Source of the DNA: Sediminibacterium sp.
GTDB taxonomy: Bacteria > Bacteroidota > Bacteroidia > Chitinophagales > Chitinophagaceae
Direction of reading: 5' to 3'
NCBI GenBank assembly: GCA_016786865.1
Contig: JAEUVE010000007.1
Span: 1-64,000, forward strand
Length of the DNA: 64,000 bases
Part shown: positions 16,089 to 25,334 of the stretch, piece after piece
Layout: every line of letters begins with the position of its first letter
Numbering within the stretch: the stretch's first letter is position 1
Notes under the pieces: generated by a model
The model's database searches: none
The model's input: the letters and a program-made list of their open reading frames with translations, nothing else
What the model was told of the DNA's origin: nothing
Made by a program: the position numbers and the translations under genes

Positions 16089-16679
16089 ATGGCAAAAAAG
16101 AAATTTGTAGTAGGCTGTTTTGATGACGAAGCAGTTCTGTTTCCTGCAGTGAAGAAAGTTCGTACTGCCGGATATAAGATCCATGATGTGTATACTCCAT
16201 TTGCAGTACACGGGTTGGATCACGCTATGGGATTGCGTGAAACCAGTCTGCACACAGCCGGTTTCATTTACGGTATCACCGGTACAACAACTGCAATCAG
16301 TTGCATCAGTTGGATCTTTACCAAAGACTGGCCGCTGAATATTGGTGGTAAACCCCATTTTGCTTTACCAGCCTGGATTCCGATCATGTTCGAATTGACT
16401 GTATTGTTTGCAGCTGTAGGAATGGTATTGACTTTCTGCTATCTCTGTCAGCTGGCTCCTTTTGTTAAGAAACATCATTTTCACGCACGTGCCACAGATG
16501 ACCTGTTTGTAATGGCAATTGAGTGTACAGATTCTACCAATGTAGACGATCTGCGTGCTTTCCTGAGCAACAATGGCGCTGTTGAAACCGACTTCCAGGT
16601 TGCAGAAGACGGCTGGTGGATTGGCAGATACGATAAGGATGAAATGCCTTTTGAAAATAAACAGATTGTAGCAGCGTAA
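16089..16679 (+). CDS. actD: Alternative complex III subunit D (DUF3341)
   Basis: This 196-residue protein starts with a soluble alpha/beta region (FVVGCFDDEAVLFPAVKKVR, then the conserved IHDVYTPFAVHGLDHAMGL). Two membrane helices follow (about 58-80 and 95-120), then a short C-terminal domain (RATDDLFVMAIECTDSTNVD). This is the DUF3341 layout of ActD, the small two-helix subunit that packs beside ActC and ActF in known structures. Its role is structural or in proton relay. It lies 59 bp after actC. Confidence 0.93.
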   Translation: MAKKKFVVGCFDDEAVLFPAVKKVRTAGYKIHDVYTPFAVHGLDHAMGLRETSLHTAGFIYGITGTTTAISCISWIFTKDWPLNIGGKPHFALPAWIPIMFELTVLFAAVGMVLTFCYLCQLAPFVKKHHFHARATDDLFVMAIECTDSTNVDDLRAFLSNNGAVETDFQVAEDGWWIGRYDKDEMPFENKQIVAA

Positions 16680-16708
16680 CTGAATAGTAAATCAGAATTA
16701 ACCGAATT

Positions 16709-17344
16709 ATGAAGAAGACATCAATCATAGCTTGTTTAACTGCAGTTGTTGCTTTTGCAGCCTGCAGTGATGTGAAGCGCACCCCGGGTAGTATTTATAT
16801 GCCCGATATGGCGTACAGCCGCGCATATGAAACTTATGCCGACCACAGCAATCTCGCAGAGAAGGGCGTTAATTACAACAGCAGACCAGTAGAAGGAACC
16901 ATTTCCCGTGAAGAGGAAATGCCTTTTCATATTCCTAAAGATGCTCAGGGTGATACTACCAATTATACTGCTTCCAAACTGGTAAAAAATCCAATTGACT
17001 CTCTTACCGAGAAAGATCGTACGGAAGCGGAGCGCCTTTATCTGGTTAACTGCGGTATCTGTCATGGAACTAAAATGGACGGGAATGGTCCTTTGTACAA
17101 AGACGGAAATGGTCCGTACGCAGCAAAACCTGCAGCCTTAGTGGGCGACGCCAAGTATGAAGCTATGCCGGCAGGTCAGATGTTTTATTCAGTGGCTTAT
17201 GGAAAGAACCTGATGGGTTCCTATGCTTCCCAGCTGAGCCGCAAGCAGCGCTGGATGATTATTGCCTATATCAAGGAAAAACAACAGAAAGGAAAATCTG
17301 CAGCTCCGGCTGCTCCGGCAGCAACAGCGGTTGCAGCAAAATAA
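16709..17344 (+). CDS. actE: Alternative complex III subunit E, monoheme cytochrome c lipoprotein
   Basis: This 211-residue protein has a lipoprotein signal (lipobox AFAACS, Cys about residue 19), so it is anchored on the periplasmic side. It carries a single heme motif CGICHG at about 115-120 and a likely distal Met in GQMFYSVAYGKNLMGSYASQ. The N-terminal mature phrase IYMPDMAYSRAYETY is typical of ActE. It hands electrons from ActA toward the oxidase. The C-terminus is an Ala/Pro-rich tail. It lies 29 bp after actD. Confidence 0.94.
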   Translation: MKKTSIIACLTAVVAFAACSDVKRTPGSIYMPDMAYSRAYETYADHSNLAEKGVNYNSRPVEGTISREEEMPFHIPKDAQGDTTNYTASKLVKNPIDSLTEKDRTEAERLYLVNCGICHGTKMDGNGPLYKDGNGPYAAKPAALVGDAKYEAMPAGQMFYSVAYGKNLMGSYASQLSRKQRWMIIAYIKEKQQKGKSAAPAAPAATAVAAK

Positions 17345-17384
17345 TTTTAAGCAAATCAGTCTTAACTGAACTAAAAGAGTAACA

Positions 17385-18614
17385 ATGGCATCTTTAAGAA
17401 CACAATTTGAAGTTCCCGGCAAAATGAAAACCTGGTCCTTTGCCCTGATGGGTTTTGGATTGGCTGTTTTGGTATACGGAATGATCACCAAAGGTTTCAG
17501 CTCTGATGAACATGAGCAGGTTCATTTCTGGGGTACGTTGATGTATAATTCTATTTTCTTTACCCTGATCTGTAATGCCAGCATGTTCTTTATCAGTGTA
17601 ACCACACTGGCGCAGGCAGGTTTTACGCAGACTTTCCGTCGTATCCCTGAAGCGATCTCCACCATGGTACCGATTTTTGGTGTAATCACTTTTGCAGTAT
17701 TGATGTACATCATTTTTGGACACAAGCACCATATCTACCACTGGCTGGATAGTGAGGCTGTGGCAGCTGATCCTATTCTTAGAGGTAAGGCTGGATTCTT
17801 GAATCCCAACTTCTTTGTAATCTGGAGTACATTAACCATTGGTTTGTGGAGCTACCTCGGATGGAGAGTGCGCAAGCTCAACGAAGAGTGTGATAATTCT
17901 GAGATGGATCCTGAAACTGCAGCAAAATTCATTTACCGCGGTACCGTAAGAACCGCTTTGTTCACTGTTTGGTTTGCTTTAACCGTAGGTTCTACTATTC
18001 CTTGGTTGTGGATGATGAGTATTGATGCGCATTGGTATTCTACCATGTACAGCTGGTATACATTTGCAAGTTCATTTGTTTCCGGTATGTCTTTGATTGC
18101 CCTCTGGGTAATTTACCTGAAAAACAAAGGTTACCTGGAATTAACTACCCAGGAGCACCTGCACGATATAGGTAAGTTTATGTTTGCCTTCTCTATCTTC
18201 TGGACTTATCTCTGGTTCTCTCAGTACATGCTGATCTGGTATGCGAATATTCCTGAAGAAACCGTTTACTTCAAGCACCGCGTACAGGGACCATACAAAG
18301 GAATTTTCTTCTTTAACCTGATCATCAACTTCCTGTGTCCTTTGCTGATCCTGATGAAACGTTCTGCAAAAAGAAACTATACACTGGTTGCTTTCATGGC
18401 TGTACTGATCATTTTTGGTCACTGGATCGATTTTTACCAAATGGTGATGGGATCGTTAATTAAAGAGCACGTAACATTGGGTATACTTGATTTCGGAATT
18501 TTAAGTTTCTTCGTGGGAGCACTGATATTCTTCGTAGCAAGAGCGCTTGCAAGCAAGCCGCTGATTGCCAAATATCATCCTTACCTGAAGGAGAGTATCA
18601 TTCATCAGGTATAA
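17385..18614 (+). CDS. actF: Alternative complex III subunit F, membrane protein
   Basis: This 409-residue protein has about ten hydrophobic helices and is the second large membrane subunit, related to ActC. Landmarks include FWGTLMYNSIFFTLICNASM, RRIPEAISTMVPIFGVITF, IFGHKHHIYHW, and IDFYQMVMGS in the last third. With ActC it forms the quinol-side membrane core. It lies 40 bp after actE and 54 bp before oxidase subunit II, so the reductase and the oxidase may share a transcript. Confidence 0.94.
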   Translation: MASLRTQFEVPGKMKTWSFALMGFGLAVLVYGMITKGFSSDEHEQVHFWGTLMYNSIFFTLICNASMFFISVTTLAQAGFTQTFRRIPEAISTMVPIFGVITFAVLMYIIFGHKHHIYHWLDSEAVAADPILRGKAGFLNPNFFVIWSTLTIGLWSYLGWRVRKLNEECDNSEMDPETAAKFIYRGTVRTALFTVWFALTVGSTIPWLWMMSIDAHWYSTMYSWYTFASSFVSGMSLIALWVIYLKNKGYLELTTQEHLHDIGKFMFAFSIFWTYLWFSQYMLIWYANIPEETVYFKHRVQGPYKGIFFFNLIINFLCPLLILMKRSAKRNYTLVAFMAVLIIFGHWIDFYQMVMGSLIKEHVTLGILDFGILSFFVGALIFFVARALASKPLIAKYHPYLKESIIHQV

Positions 18615-18668
18615 TTTAACCCATTGATAAAAATTAAATTGTTAGAATAAGTTAATATAGATAGCACT

Positions 18669-19715
18669 ATGACAATGTTTTTAATCACCGCGGTAACAGT
18701 ACTGATCTTTTTGGTCATCTTTCAGATCGCCAAAGCAAGTGAGTATGTAGCCATTCTTAAAGGAGAGGAAAGAAGCCGTAAGGAAAACAATAAAATCAAT
18801 GGTTTCCTGATGGTTGTATTCCTGGTACTTGGCCTGTTTGGTGTTTGGTACTGCAATAAACTGCTCTTTAATAAAACCTTGCTTGCACATGATGCAGCGA
18901 GTGTTGAAGGTGCTCGTGTTGACTCCATGTTATGGGTAACATTGGCTGTTACCGGTATTGTATTTATTGCAACACAAATTTTGTTGTTCTGGTTTTCTTA
19001 TAAATATCAGGAAAGCGAAACAAGGAAGTCTCACTTTTTTGCGCACAGTACCAAGCTGGAATTAATCTGGACCATCATTCCTGCCATCACCCTTACCATC
19101 CTGGTGGTAATCGGTTTGCGGAACTGGTTCCTGTTCACCGGCGAGCCTCCTAAAAACGCTATGGTGGTAGAAGTAACCGGTAAGCAGTTTGGCTGGATCT
19201 TCCGTTATCCTGGTAAAGACGCTACTTTCGGAAAAAAATACTATAAGCAAATTGATAATGCCTCCAACTCTCTGGGTATCATTTGGGACGATCAGCTGTC
19301 TCACGACGACCTCGTAATGGAGCAAACCATGTACCTGATTAAAGGAAGACCTGTTAAATTGGTGATTGGTTCAAGGGACGTGGTACATGATGTGGGTCTG
19401 CCTCATTTCCGTATGAAGATGGATGCGGTTCCCGGAATTCCTACTACGCTTTGGTTTACGCCAAAATATACTACAAAAGAAATGAAGGAAATTACCGGAA
19501 ATCCGGACTTCCAGTATGAAATCAGCTGCGATCAGATGTGTGGTAATGGCCACTATTCAATGAAAGGCGTTATTGAAGTATTGGATCAGGAAGAATACGA
19601 TGCTAAAATGGCCGGTATGAAGCCTTACTATTATTCTGCTTTCCCGGACAAAGATCCGGCCAACGCTAAACCAGCAGCAGATACCGCCGCAACAAAGATT
19701 ATCGCAAAATTGTAG
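18669..19715 (+). CDS. ctaC: Cytochrome c oxidase subunit II
   Basis: This 348-residue protein carries the binuclear CuA centre. The ligands visible are His in VVHDVGLPHFRMKMD (about 239) and the CDQMCGNGHYSM box (about 287-298) with both Cys, His and Met. Three or four hydrophobic helices precede the cupredoxin domain, more than the usual two; the first is at residues 2-20. The usual Glu between the cysteines is Gln here (CDQMC), as seen in some Bacteroidota enzymes. No cytochrome c domain is fused. The Ala-rich tail after residue 325 is probably disordered. Confidence 0.95.
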   Translation: MTMFLITAVTVLIFLVIFQIAKASEYVAILKGEERSRKENNKINGFLMVVFLVLGLFGVWYCNKLLFNKTLLAHDAASVEGARVDSMLWVTLAVTGIVFIATQILLFWFSYKYQESETRKSHFFAHSTKLELIWTIIPAITLTILVVIGLRNWFLFTGEPPKNAMVVEVTGKQFGWIFRYPGKDATFGKKYYKQIDNASNSLGIIWDDQLSHDDLVMEQTMYLIKGRPVKLVIGSRDVVHDVGLPHFRMKMDAVPGIPTTLWFTPKYTTKEMKEITGNPDFQYEISCDQMCGNGHYSMKGVIEVLDQEEYDAKMAGMKPYYYSAFPDKDPANAKPAADTAATKIIAKL

Positions 19716-19765
19716 AAAACAGACAGCCGGGAATTGCCGGATGTTTAAAAAAATAAAGAGTCAGT

Positions 19766-21583
19766 ATGAGTAACGAAGCCGTTTTACACGCACCTGCGGC
19801 AGCAGGTTCCCTGGATCATGGTCATGGTGAGCACCACGAGCACCATCATCATGAAACATTCATCTCCAAATATGTATTCAGCATGGATCATAAAATGATC
19901 GCCAAGCAATTCCTTATTACAGGAATGGTTTGGGCTGTACTGGGTGGATTGATGAGTGTACTTTTCCGTTTACAGTTAGGTTACCCCGACAGTACTTTTC
20001 CCTGGTTGGAAGATCTGCTTGGTAAGTGGGCTGCCGGAGGTAAAATTTCTCCCGAAGCTTATTATGCGCTGGTAACTACACACGGAACCGTTCTGGTATT
20101 CTTTGTATTGACTGCCGGATTGAGTGGTACTTTCTCCAACTTCCTGATTCCTTTGCAGATTGGTGCAAGAGATATGGCATCTCCGTTTATGAACATGCTC
20201 AGCTACTGGTTCTTCTTTGCAGCCAGCATCGTGATGTTGTCTTCTATGTTTGTTGAAACCGGCCCCTTCAGTGGTGGTTGGACAGCTTACCCTCCGCTGA
20301 GTGCGCTGGGTGATGCTTCTCCCGGTTCTAAAACAGGTATGGATCTCTGGATTATTGCAATGGCTTTGTTTGTTGTATCTCAGTTGCTTGCAGGTCTGAA
20401 CTATATTTCTACCATCCTGAACATGCGTACCAAGGGTATGACCATGACCAGAATGCCATTGACTATGTGGGCGCTGTTCTTTACAGCCGTGTTGGGTGTA
20501 TTGTCTTTCCCTGTATTGTTCTCCGGATTTATCCTGCTGATATTCGACCGTAACTTCGGTACCAGCTTCTATCTTTCCGATATCTTTATCAATGGTGTGG
20601 GTGCTTTGCCAAATGAGGGCGGTAGTGCCATTCTCTACCAGCACTTGTTCTGGTTCCTCGGTCACCCCGAAGTTTACATCATTCTGTTGCCTGCCATGGG
20701 TATTGCTTCAGAAGTAATGTCTGTAAACGCACGCAAACCGATCTTTGGTTACATGGCCATGGTTGCTTCAATGTTTGCAATCGCCATCCTGGCCTTCCTG
20801 GTTTGGGCACACCACATGTTCGTAACCGGACTGAATCCTTTCCTCGGATCAGTATTCGTGTTACTGACCTTGTTGATTGCGGTTCCATCAGCTATCAAAG
20901 TATTTAACTGGCTTACCACTTTGTGGAGAGGTAATATTCGCTTCACACCGGGTATGCTCTTCGCAATCGGTTTTGTGAGCCTGTTCATCTCCGGTGGTTT
21001 AACCGGTATCTGGCTGGGTAACTCTGCACTCGATATTCACCTGCACGACACCTATTTCGTAATTGCGCACTTCCATATTGTAATGGGTGTTGCGAGTATG
21101 TTCGGTATGTTCGCCGGTATTTATCACTGGTTCCCTAAAATGTACGGACGTTTCATGAACAACACCCTGGCCTATATCCACTTCTGGGTTACACTTGCCG
21201 GTGCGTACATGATTTTCTGGCCGATGCACTACCAGGGTCTTGCCGGTATGCCGCGCAGATACTATGATTACAGTGTTTGGGAAAGCTTTAAGCAATTCGC
21301 TGAGCTGAACCAGTTCATCAGTCTGGTTGCAATGATTGTATTTGCTATTCAGATCCTGTTCCTGTTCAACTTCTTCTATTCTATTTTCAAAGGAAGAAAA
21401 GTAACTACCGAAAATCCATGGGGCTCCAACTCTCTGGAATGGACTACTCCAATCAATCCGGGTCATGGTAACTGGGTGGGAGAAATTCCTGAAGTACATC
21501 GTTGGCCTTATGATTATGGTAAGGATGGTAAGGATCACATTACACAAACTACACCGATCGGAGCCGACGAAAGTCACCATTAA
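19766..21583 (+). CDS. ctaD: Cytochrome c oxidase subunit I
   Basis: This 605-residue heme-copper oxidase subunit reduces O2 and pumps protons. Visible ligands are the first low-spin heme His in TTHGTVLVFF (about 105), HPEVY at about 300 (CuB His and the cross-linked Tyr), the HH pair in VWAHHMF (about 349), and HFH in FVIAHFHIVMG (about 435-437). The Tyr in HPEVY and LVWAHH place it in the A-type class. The first 28 residues are His-rich (HGHGEHHEHHHHE), which could bind metal. A terminator follows, separating it from ctaB. Confidence 0.97.
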   Translation: MSNEAVLHAPAAAGSLDHGHGEHHEHHHHETFISKYVFSMDHKMIAKQFLITGMVWAVLGGLMSVLFRLQLGYPDSTFPWLEDLLGKWAAGGKISPEAYYALVTTHGTVLVFFVLTAGLSGTFSNFLIPLQIGARDMASPFMNMLSYWFFFAASIVMLSSMFVETGPFSGGWTAYPPLSALGDASPGSKTGMDLWIIAMALFVVSQLLAGLNYISTILNMRTKGMTMTRMPLTMWALFFTAVLGVLSFPVLFSGFILLIFDRNFGTSFYLSDIFINGVGALPNEGGSAILYQHLFWFLGHPEVYIILLPAMGIASEVMSVNARKPIFGYMAMVASMFAIAILAFLVWAHHMFVTGLNPFLGSVFVLLTLLIAVPSAIKVFNWLTTLWRGNIRFTPGMLFAIGFVSLFISGGLTGIWLGNSALDIHLHDTYFVIAHFHIVMGVASMFGMFAGIYHWFPKMYGRFMNNTLAYIHFWVTLAGAYMIFWPMHYQGLAGMPRRYYDYSVWESFKQFAELNQFISLVAMIVFAIQILFLFNFFYSIFKGRKVTTENPWGSNSLEWTTPINPGHGNWVGEIPEVHRWPYDYGKDGKDHITQTTPIGADESHH

Positions 21584-21629
21584 TTCAACAAAACTGAACA
21601 GCACTTGCTGTGTTCAGTGACAATACTTC

Positions 21630-21657
21630 AATGCTCCCGATCCGGGAGCATTGTTTT
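21630..21657 (+). terminator. Intrinsic terminator after ctaD
   Basis: AATGCTCCCG and CGGGAGCATT form a 10-bp stem with a 3-nt loop at 21630-21652, followed by GTTTTT. A weaker hairpin (CTGAACA/TGTTCAG) precedes it at about 21594-21617. Confidence 0.85.
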
Positions 21658-21674
21658 TAAACAAAGGACCACAC

Positions 21675-22583
21675 ATGACCAAACACGTGAAAAATAAAAC
21701 AGCAGCAACTTCTTTTAGCCTTGCATCCAAGCTAAAAGACTATTACCTGCTGATTAAATTCACGCTGAGTTTTACAGTAGTTTTTTCCTGTGTGATCTGT
21801 TATTTGCTTGCGCCTAAAGTGGTGGAGTACGATTGGTTAATGATTCTGCTTCTGTTCATTGCGGGTATGCTTGTAACCGGTAGTGCCAATGCCATCAATC
21901 AGGCTGTTGAAAAAGATACAGATGCGGTAATGAAGCGTACTTCCAACAGACCGGTTGCAGCAGGAAACATGTCTCAGACAGAAGCTTACACTTTTGCTGT
22001 GATCGCTGGCCTTGCAGGTGTTGCCATGATGTGGTATTTCTTTAATCTTTCTTCTGCATTGGTTGCAGCATTCAGCCTTTTTTTATACGCATTCATTTAT
22101 ACGCCGCTTAAGAAGATCAATTCAATTGCGGTATTGATTGGTGCATTTCCTGGTGCCTTGCCCTGCCTCATTGGCTGGGTAGCTGGCAATGATGATTTCA
22201 GTGCTGGTGGATGGATTCTTTTCGGAATTCAGTTTCTGTGGCAATTCCCCCATTTCTGGGCAATCGCCTGGGTAGCACATACCGACTACAGTAAGGCTGG
22301 TTTTAAATTATTGCCTGCAGATAAGGGACCCACAAGGTTTACCGCAATGCAAACGGTCATGTATTCCGTACTCATGATACCAATGGGGATGATGCCTTAT
22401 TATTTTGGACTTACCGGAGTAACCAGCGTATGGATTTTACTGGGTTGTAATCTTTTCATGGTTTTGCAGAGCTATCGTTTGTACAGATCAATGGACGTGA
22501 AAGCTGCCAGAAGGGTGATGTTTAGCAGCTATATTTACTTGCCGATCGTTTTGCTGGCCATGCTGGCTGATAAGGCAGGATAG
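21675..22583 (+). CDS. ctaB: Heme o synthase (protoheme IX farnesyltransferase)
   Basis: I use the ATG at 21675, which has AAAGGA eight bases upstream; a TTG at 21651 lies inside the preceding terminator. The 302-residue UbiA-family prenyltransferase makes heme o, the precursor of heme a for this oxidase. The Mg-diphosphate motif is EKDTDAVMKRTSNRPV (about residues 79-95), and the second region is ITPLKK-like (YTPLKKINSIAVLIGAFPG). About nine helices are visible. Placement between oxidase subunits I and III fits its role. Confidence 0.95.
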   Translation: MTKHVKNKTAATSFSLASKLKDYYLLIKFTLSFTVVFSCVICYLLAPKVVEYDWLMILLLFIAGMLVTGSANAINQAVEKDTDAVMKRTSNRPVAAGNMSQTEAYTFAVIAGLAGVAMMWYFFNLSSALVAAFSLFLYAFIYTPLKKINSIAVLIGAFPGALPCLIGWVAGNDDFSAGGWILFGIQFLWQFPHFWAIAWVAHTDYSKAGFKLLPADKGPTRFTAMQTVMYSVLMIPMGMMPYYFGLTGVTSVWILLGCNLFMVLQSYRLYRSMDVKAARRVMFSSYIYLPIVLLAMLADKAG

Positions 22584-22615
22584 GTAAATGATTTATAAAA
22601 ATTAAAAATAAAGTG

Positions 22616-23194
22616 ATGATGACAGCAGTGCAGGCCAATGGGCCACAAAGAATCCATCGCCATAAATTCACCCTTTGGGTGGCTATGGGCAGTATGGTCA
22701 TGATGTTTGCAGGGTTAACCAGTGCTTACATTGTAAAAAAGAACCAGAGCAGCTGGCTGGAATTTAATCTGCCGATGCTTTTCTGGTATTCCACCGCAGT
22801 AATCCTGGTGAGCAGTTTTACGATTCAGATGGCATTTCAGGCGCACAAAGCAGGGGAAATGGGGAAATACCGTACCTTGATTACCCTGACGGCTTTGTTA
22901 GGGATATCCTTCCTGGTGATGCAGATCATGGGTTTTATGGACCTGGAAGCCAACGATATTGCCTTAACGGGTAGCAGGAGTAATTCAGCAGCCTCTTTTT
23001 TGCTGGTAATTACCGGTTTGCACATGCTCCATGTTTTGGGAGGTATTGTAGCAATTTTGTATATTCTTTTCAGGGCGTATAATCCTGCGAAAAAGGCCGA
23101 AACCAGCCTGCCGGTTGAACTGGCGGCCACATACTGGCACTTTGTAGACGTACTTTGGATCTATTTATTCATATTTTATAACTGGATAGGGTAA
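22616..23194 (+). CDS. ctaE: Cytochrome c oxidase subunit III (first copy)
   Basis: The start could be any of GTG 22613, ATG 22616 or ATG 22619. The protein is about 192 residues with five or six helices. Hallmarks are GLTSAYIVKKNQSSWLEF, the ITGLHMLHVLGGIVAILYIL helix, and the terminal TYWHFVDVLWIYLFIFYNWIG. Subunit III supports subunit I and its proton entry path. The short form, lacking the first two helices of the mitochondrial protein, is usual in bacteria. A second subunit III gene follows 75 bp later. Confidence 0.9.
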   Translation: MMTAVQANGPQRIHRHKFTLWVAMGSMVMMFAGLTSAYIVKKNQSSWLEFNLPMLFWYSTAVILVSSFTIQMAFQAHKAGEMGKYRTLITLTALLGISFLVMQIMGFMDLEANDIALTGSRSNSAASFLLVITGLHMLHVLGGIVAILYILFRAYNPAKKAETSLPVELAATYWHFVDVLWIYLFIFYNWIG

Positions 23195-23240
23195 TAAAGA
23201 AAAATTTGCATTCAATGCATCTTTTTTCACCGCTAGCCAA

Positions 23241-23248
23241 TACTTTTG
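23241..23248 (+). promoter_or_regulatory. -7 promoter element inside the oxidase cluster
   Basis: TACTTTTG matches TAnnTTTG, 21 bp before the second subunit III gene. No -33 TTG is seen at standard spacing, so this may be a weak internal promoter. Confidence 0.35.
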
Positions 23249-23269
23249 TAATCGAAATTTAAGACCAAT

Positions 23270-23950
23270 ATGGCAACAACTGCAACAGCACCAACCACTA
23301 ACGCCTGGGGAGGTGGTAAAAGTCCCTTTAACGTAGAGTACGGTAAAGTAATGATGTGGTACTTTCTGATGAGTGACGCATTTACTTTTGGTGCGTTTTT
23401 GATTTCTTACGGTACCATCCGCTTTTCTACCAACGGATGGCCTGACCCTAATGAAGTATTTAAAAGCTTCCCGTTTGCACCGGAAGGTATGCATGCACCG
23501 TTGGTGTTTGTTAGTATCATGACTTTTATCCTGATCATTAGTTCCGTAACCATGGTACTGGCTGTACAGGCTGGAAAGAATATGGATAAAAGCGGCGTAG
23601 TAAAAAACCTGATCTGGACCATTATTGGCGGTATCGCTTTCCTGAGCTGCCAGGCCTGGGAGTGGAACCACCTGTTGCACGAAGGTGCATGGTGGGGTAG
23701 CAATCCTTTCCTGAACCACGACGGAACAGCTTCTTCTACCAACTTTACCAACTACTTCTTTACTATTACAGGATTCCATGGATTCCACGTGTTCTCCGGC
23801 GTAATCATCAATATCATCATGCTGATCATGACACTTGCAGATAAGTTTGAGCAGCGCGGTCATTACCTGATGATTGAGAAAGCTGGTTTGTACTGGCACT
23901 TTGTAGATCTCGTTTGGGTATTTGTATTTACCTGCTTCTACCTGATTTAA
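23270..23950 (+). CDS. Cytochrome c oxidase subunit III (second copy)
   Basis: This 226-residue protein is a second subunit III-like polypeptide. It has the MMWYFLMSDAFTFGAFLIS helix, IMTFILIISSVTMVLAVQAG, and the end KAGLYWHFVDLVWVFVFTCF, which parallels the end of the first copy. It is longer than the first by an N-terminal TAPTTNAWGGG segment and a loop (EWNHLLHEGAWWGSNPFLN). Paired subunit III genes are usual in Bacteroidota caa3 clusters. A -7 element precedes it, so it may be made partly from its own promoter. Confidence 0.92.
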   Translation: MATTATAPTTNAWGGGKSPFNVEYGKVMMWYFLMSDAFTFGAFLISYGTIRFSTNGWPDPNEVFKSFPFAPEGMHAPLVFVSIMTFILIISSVTMVLAVQAGKNMDKSGVVKNLIWTIIGGIAFLSCQAWEWNHLLHEGAWWGSNPFLNHDGTASSTNFTNYFFTITGFHGFHVFSGVIINIIMLIMTLADKFEQRGHYLMIEKAGLYWHFVDLVWVFVFTCFYLI

Positions 23951-23983
23951 TTTAAAAACTTAACTATTACAATAAGCTTATTT

Positions 23984-24430
23984 ATGGAACATACTATTGA
24001 ACATGGTGAACACGCAGGAGGAGGTACCAAAGAAATCGTACGCGTTACGGTAATCCTTACTGTATTAACAATTATTGAATTATTACTCGGTTTCTGGATG
24101 ATTGGTATTCCTTTGGAAAGTACAGGTCTCAGACTGGCTATCAAAGGCGTGATTGTGATCCTGATGCTGGCTAAGGCATTTTATATTGTTGCCTATTTTA
24201 TGCACCTGAAGCACGAATTGAAGAACCTGATTATGACCATTGTAGTGCCACTGGCATTGTTTGTTTGGTTCATTATTGCGTTCCTCTACGATGGCAATTC
24301 TTTCAAAAACCTGCGGAACACATACGACCCTTATTATAAGGAGCAAAGCATGAAGAAGGTGGAGAAAAAGGAAGAGGCTAAACCTGCGGCACATGGCGAA
24401 CAGCATGATGTACAGGAAGCGAAGCACTAG
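23984..24430 (+). CDS. Cytochrome c oxidase subunit IV
   Basis: This 148-residue protein has three helices (about 22-45, 51-71 and 82-100) matching the prokaryotic subunit IV family (VILTVLTIIELLLGFWMI, KAFYIVAYFMHLKHELKNL). The N-terminus is His/Gly-rich and the C-terminus is charged and soluble (EKKEEAKPAAHGEQHDVQEA). It stabilises the subunit I-III core. A strong terminator lies 36 bp downstream, closing the second oxidase sub-operon. Confidence 0.92.
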   Translation: MEHTIEHGEHAGGGTKEIVRVTVILTVLTIIELLLGFWMIGIPLESTGLRLAIKGVIVILMLAKAFYIVAYFMHLKHELKNLIMTIVVPLALFVWFIIAFLYDGNSFKNLRNTYDPYYKEQSMKKVEKKEEAKPAAHGEQHDVQEAKH

Positions 24431-24465
24431 TGATTTGCAGCTTGAAAAAAGATTGATACAGTTTG

Positions 24466-24495
24466 AACCATCGCTGCATTGCGATGGTTTTTTCT
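24466..24495 (+). terminator. Intrinsic terminator after oxidase subunit IV
   Basis: AACCATCGC and GCGATGGTT form a 9-bp stem with loop TGCATT, followed by TTTTTC. It overlaps an upstream alternative start of the Sco gene, supporting the later ATG for that gene. Confidence 0.88.
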
Positions 24496-24508
24496 TATAC
24501 CGGAGATT

Positions 24509-25324
24509 ATGAATAAAAAAGCGATATTAGGATTATTGGTGGCATTGGGGATTCCGCTTGCCTGCTATTTTATTTTACGTTCGGCAAGCGAACACGCGGT
24601 GGATATGCCCAGAAAATACCTGTTGGATACCGTTATTACCCGGGTAGAAAAAGGGAAAACAATCGACGATAGTATCTGGCATAAAACTGCAGATATTCAC
24701 CTGGTTAACCAGCTGGGAGATTCTGTTGGTCTGTTTGATCAGCATGGAAGAATTGTAGTAGCAGACTTTTTCTTTACCAGTTGCAGAAGCATTTGTCCTA
24801 AGCTGACCCTGAACATGGCTAAATTGCAGCAGTCATTTAAAAAAGGGGGAAATGTCCGAAACCGGATTGATACTTCTATTGTGCAATTTGTATCTTTTAC
24901 GGTAGACCCGGAAAATGATTCGGTTCCCGTTTTGAAAGATTACGCACAGCGATTTGGTGTAAACCACGACAACTGGTGGATGTTGACGGGAAGCAAGGAT
25001 TCCATTTACCGGTTTGCATTTGAAGAGTTAAGGGTAGATAAATTTAGTGAGGAGCCAATTAGCCCGGATTTTGTTCATACGAATCGTTTTGTGCTGATAG
25101 ACAGAGACCGGATTGTAAGAGGTTATTACAATGGGCTGGATTCTGCGGATATGTCTAAACTTTCCAGAGACATCGGTTTACTGATGCTGGAAAAAGACCT
25201 GAACAGAAAAGGAGGGGTGTTTCAGCAGATTATTGACCTAAGCTGGCTTTGGCTGATTATCTTGCTGGCTATTACGTTTTTCACCTTGTATATTACCGGA
25301 CAGAGAAAGAAAAAAGACCAATAA
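24509..25324 (+). CDS. SCO1/SenC family copper chaperone
   Basis: The ATG at 24509 is chosen because GGAG lies just before it and because an earlier TTG would sit within the terminator stem. The 271-residue protein has an N-terminal anchor (AILGLLVALGIPLACYFIL) and a thioredoxin fold with the copper-binding pair in TSCRSICPKL (Cys about 92 and 96). The third ligand, His, is in FVHTNRFVLID (about 189). A C-terminal helix (LSWLWLIILLAITFFTLYI) gives a second anchor. Sco delivers copper to CuA of subunit II. It is 11 bp upstream of the DUF420 gene. Confidence 0.93.
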   Translation: MNKKAILGLLVALGIPLACYFILRSASEHAVDMPRKYLLDTVITRVEKGKTIDDSIWHKTADIHLVNQLGDSVGLFDQHGRIVVADFFFTSCRSICPKLTLNMAKLQQSFKKGGNVRNRIDTSIVQFVSFTVDPENDSVPVLKDYAQRFGVNHDNWWMLTGSKDSIYRFAFEELRVDKFSEEPISPDFVHTNRFVLIDRDRIVRGYYNGLDSADMSKLSRDIGLLMLEKDLNRKGGVFQQIIDLSWLWLIILLAITFFTLYITGQRKKKDQ

Positions 25325-25334
25325 ATCAAAGTAT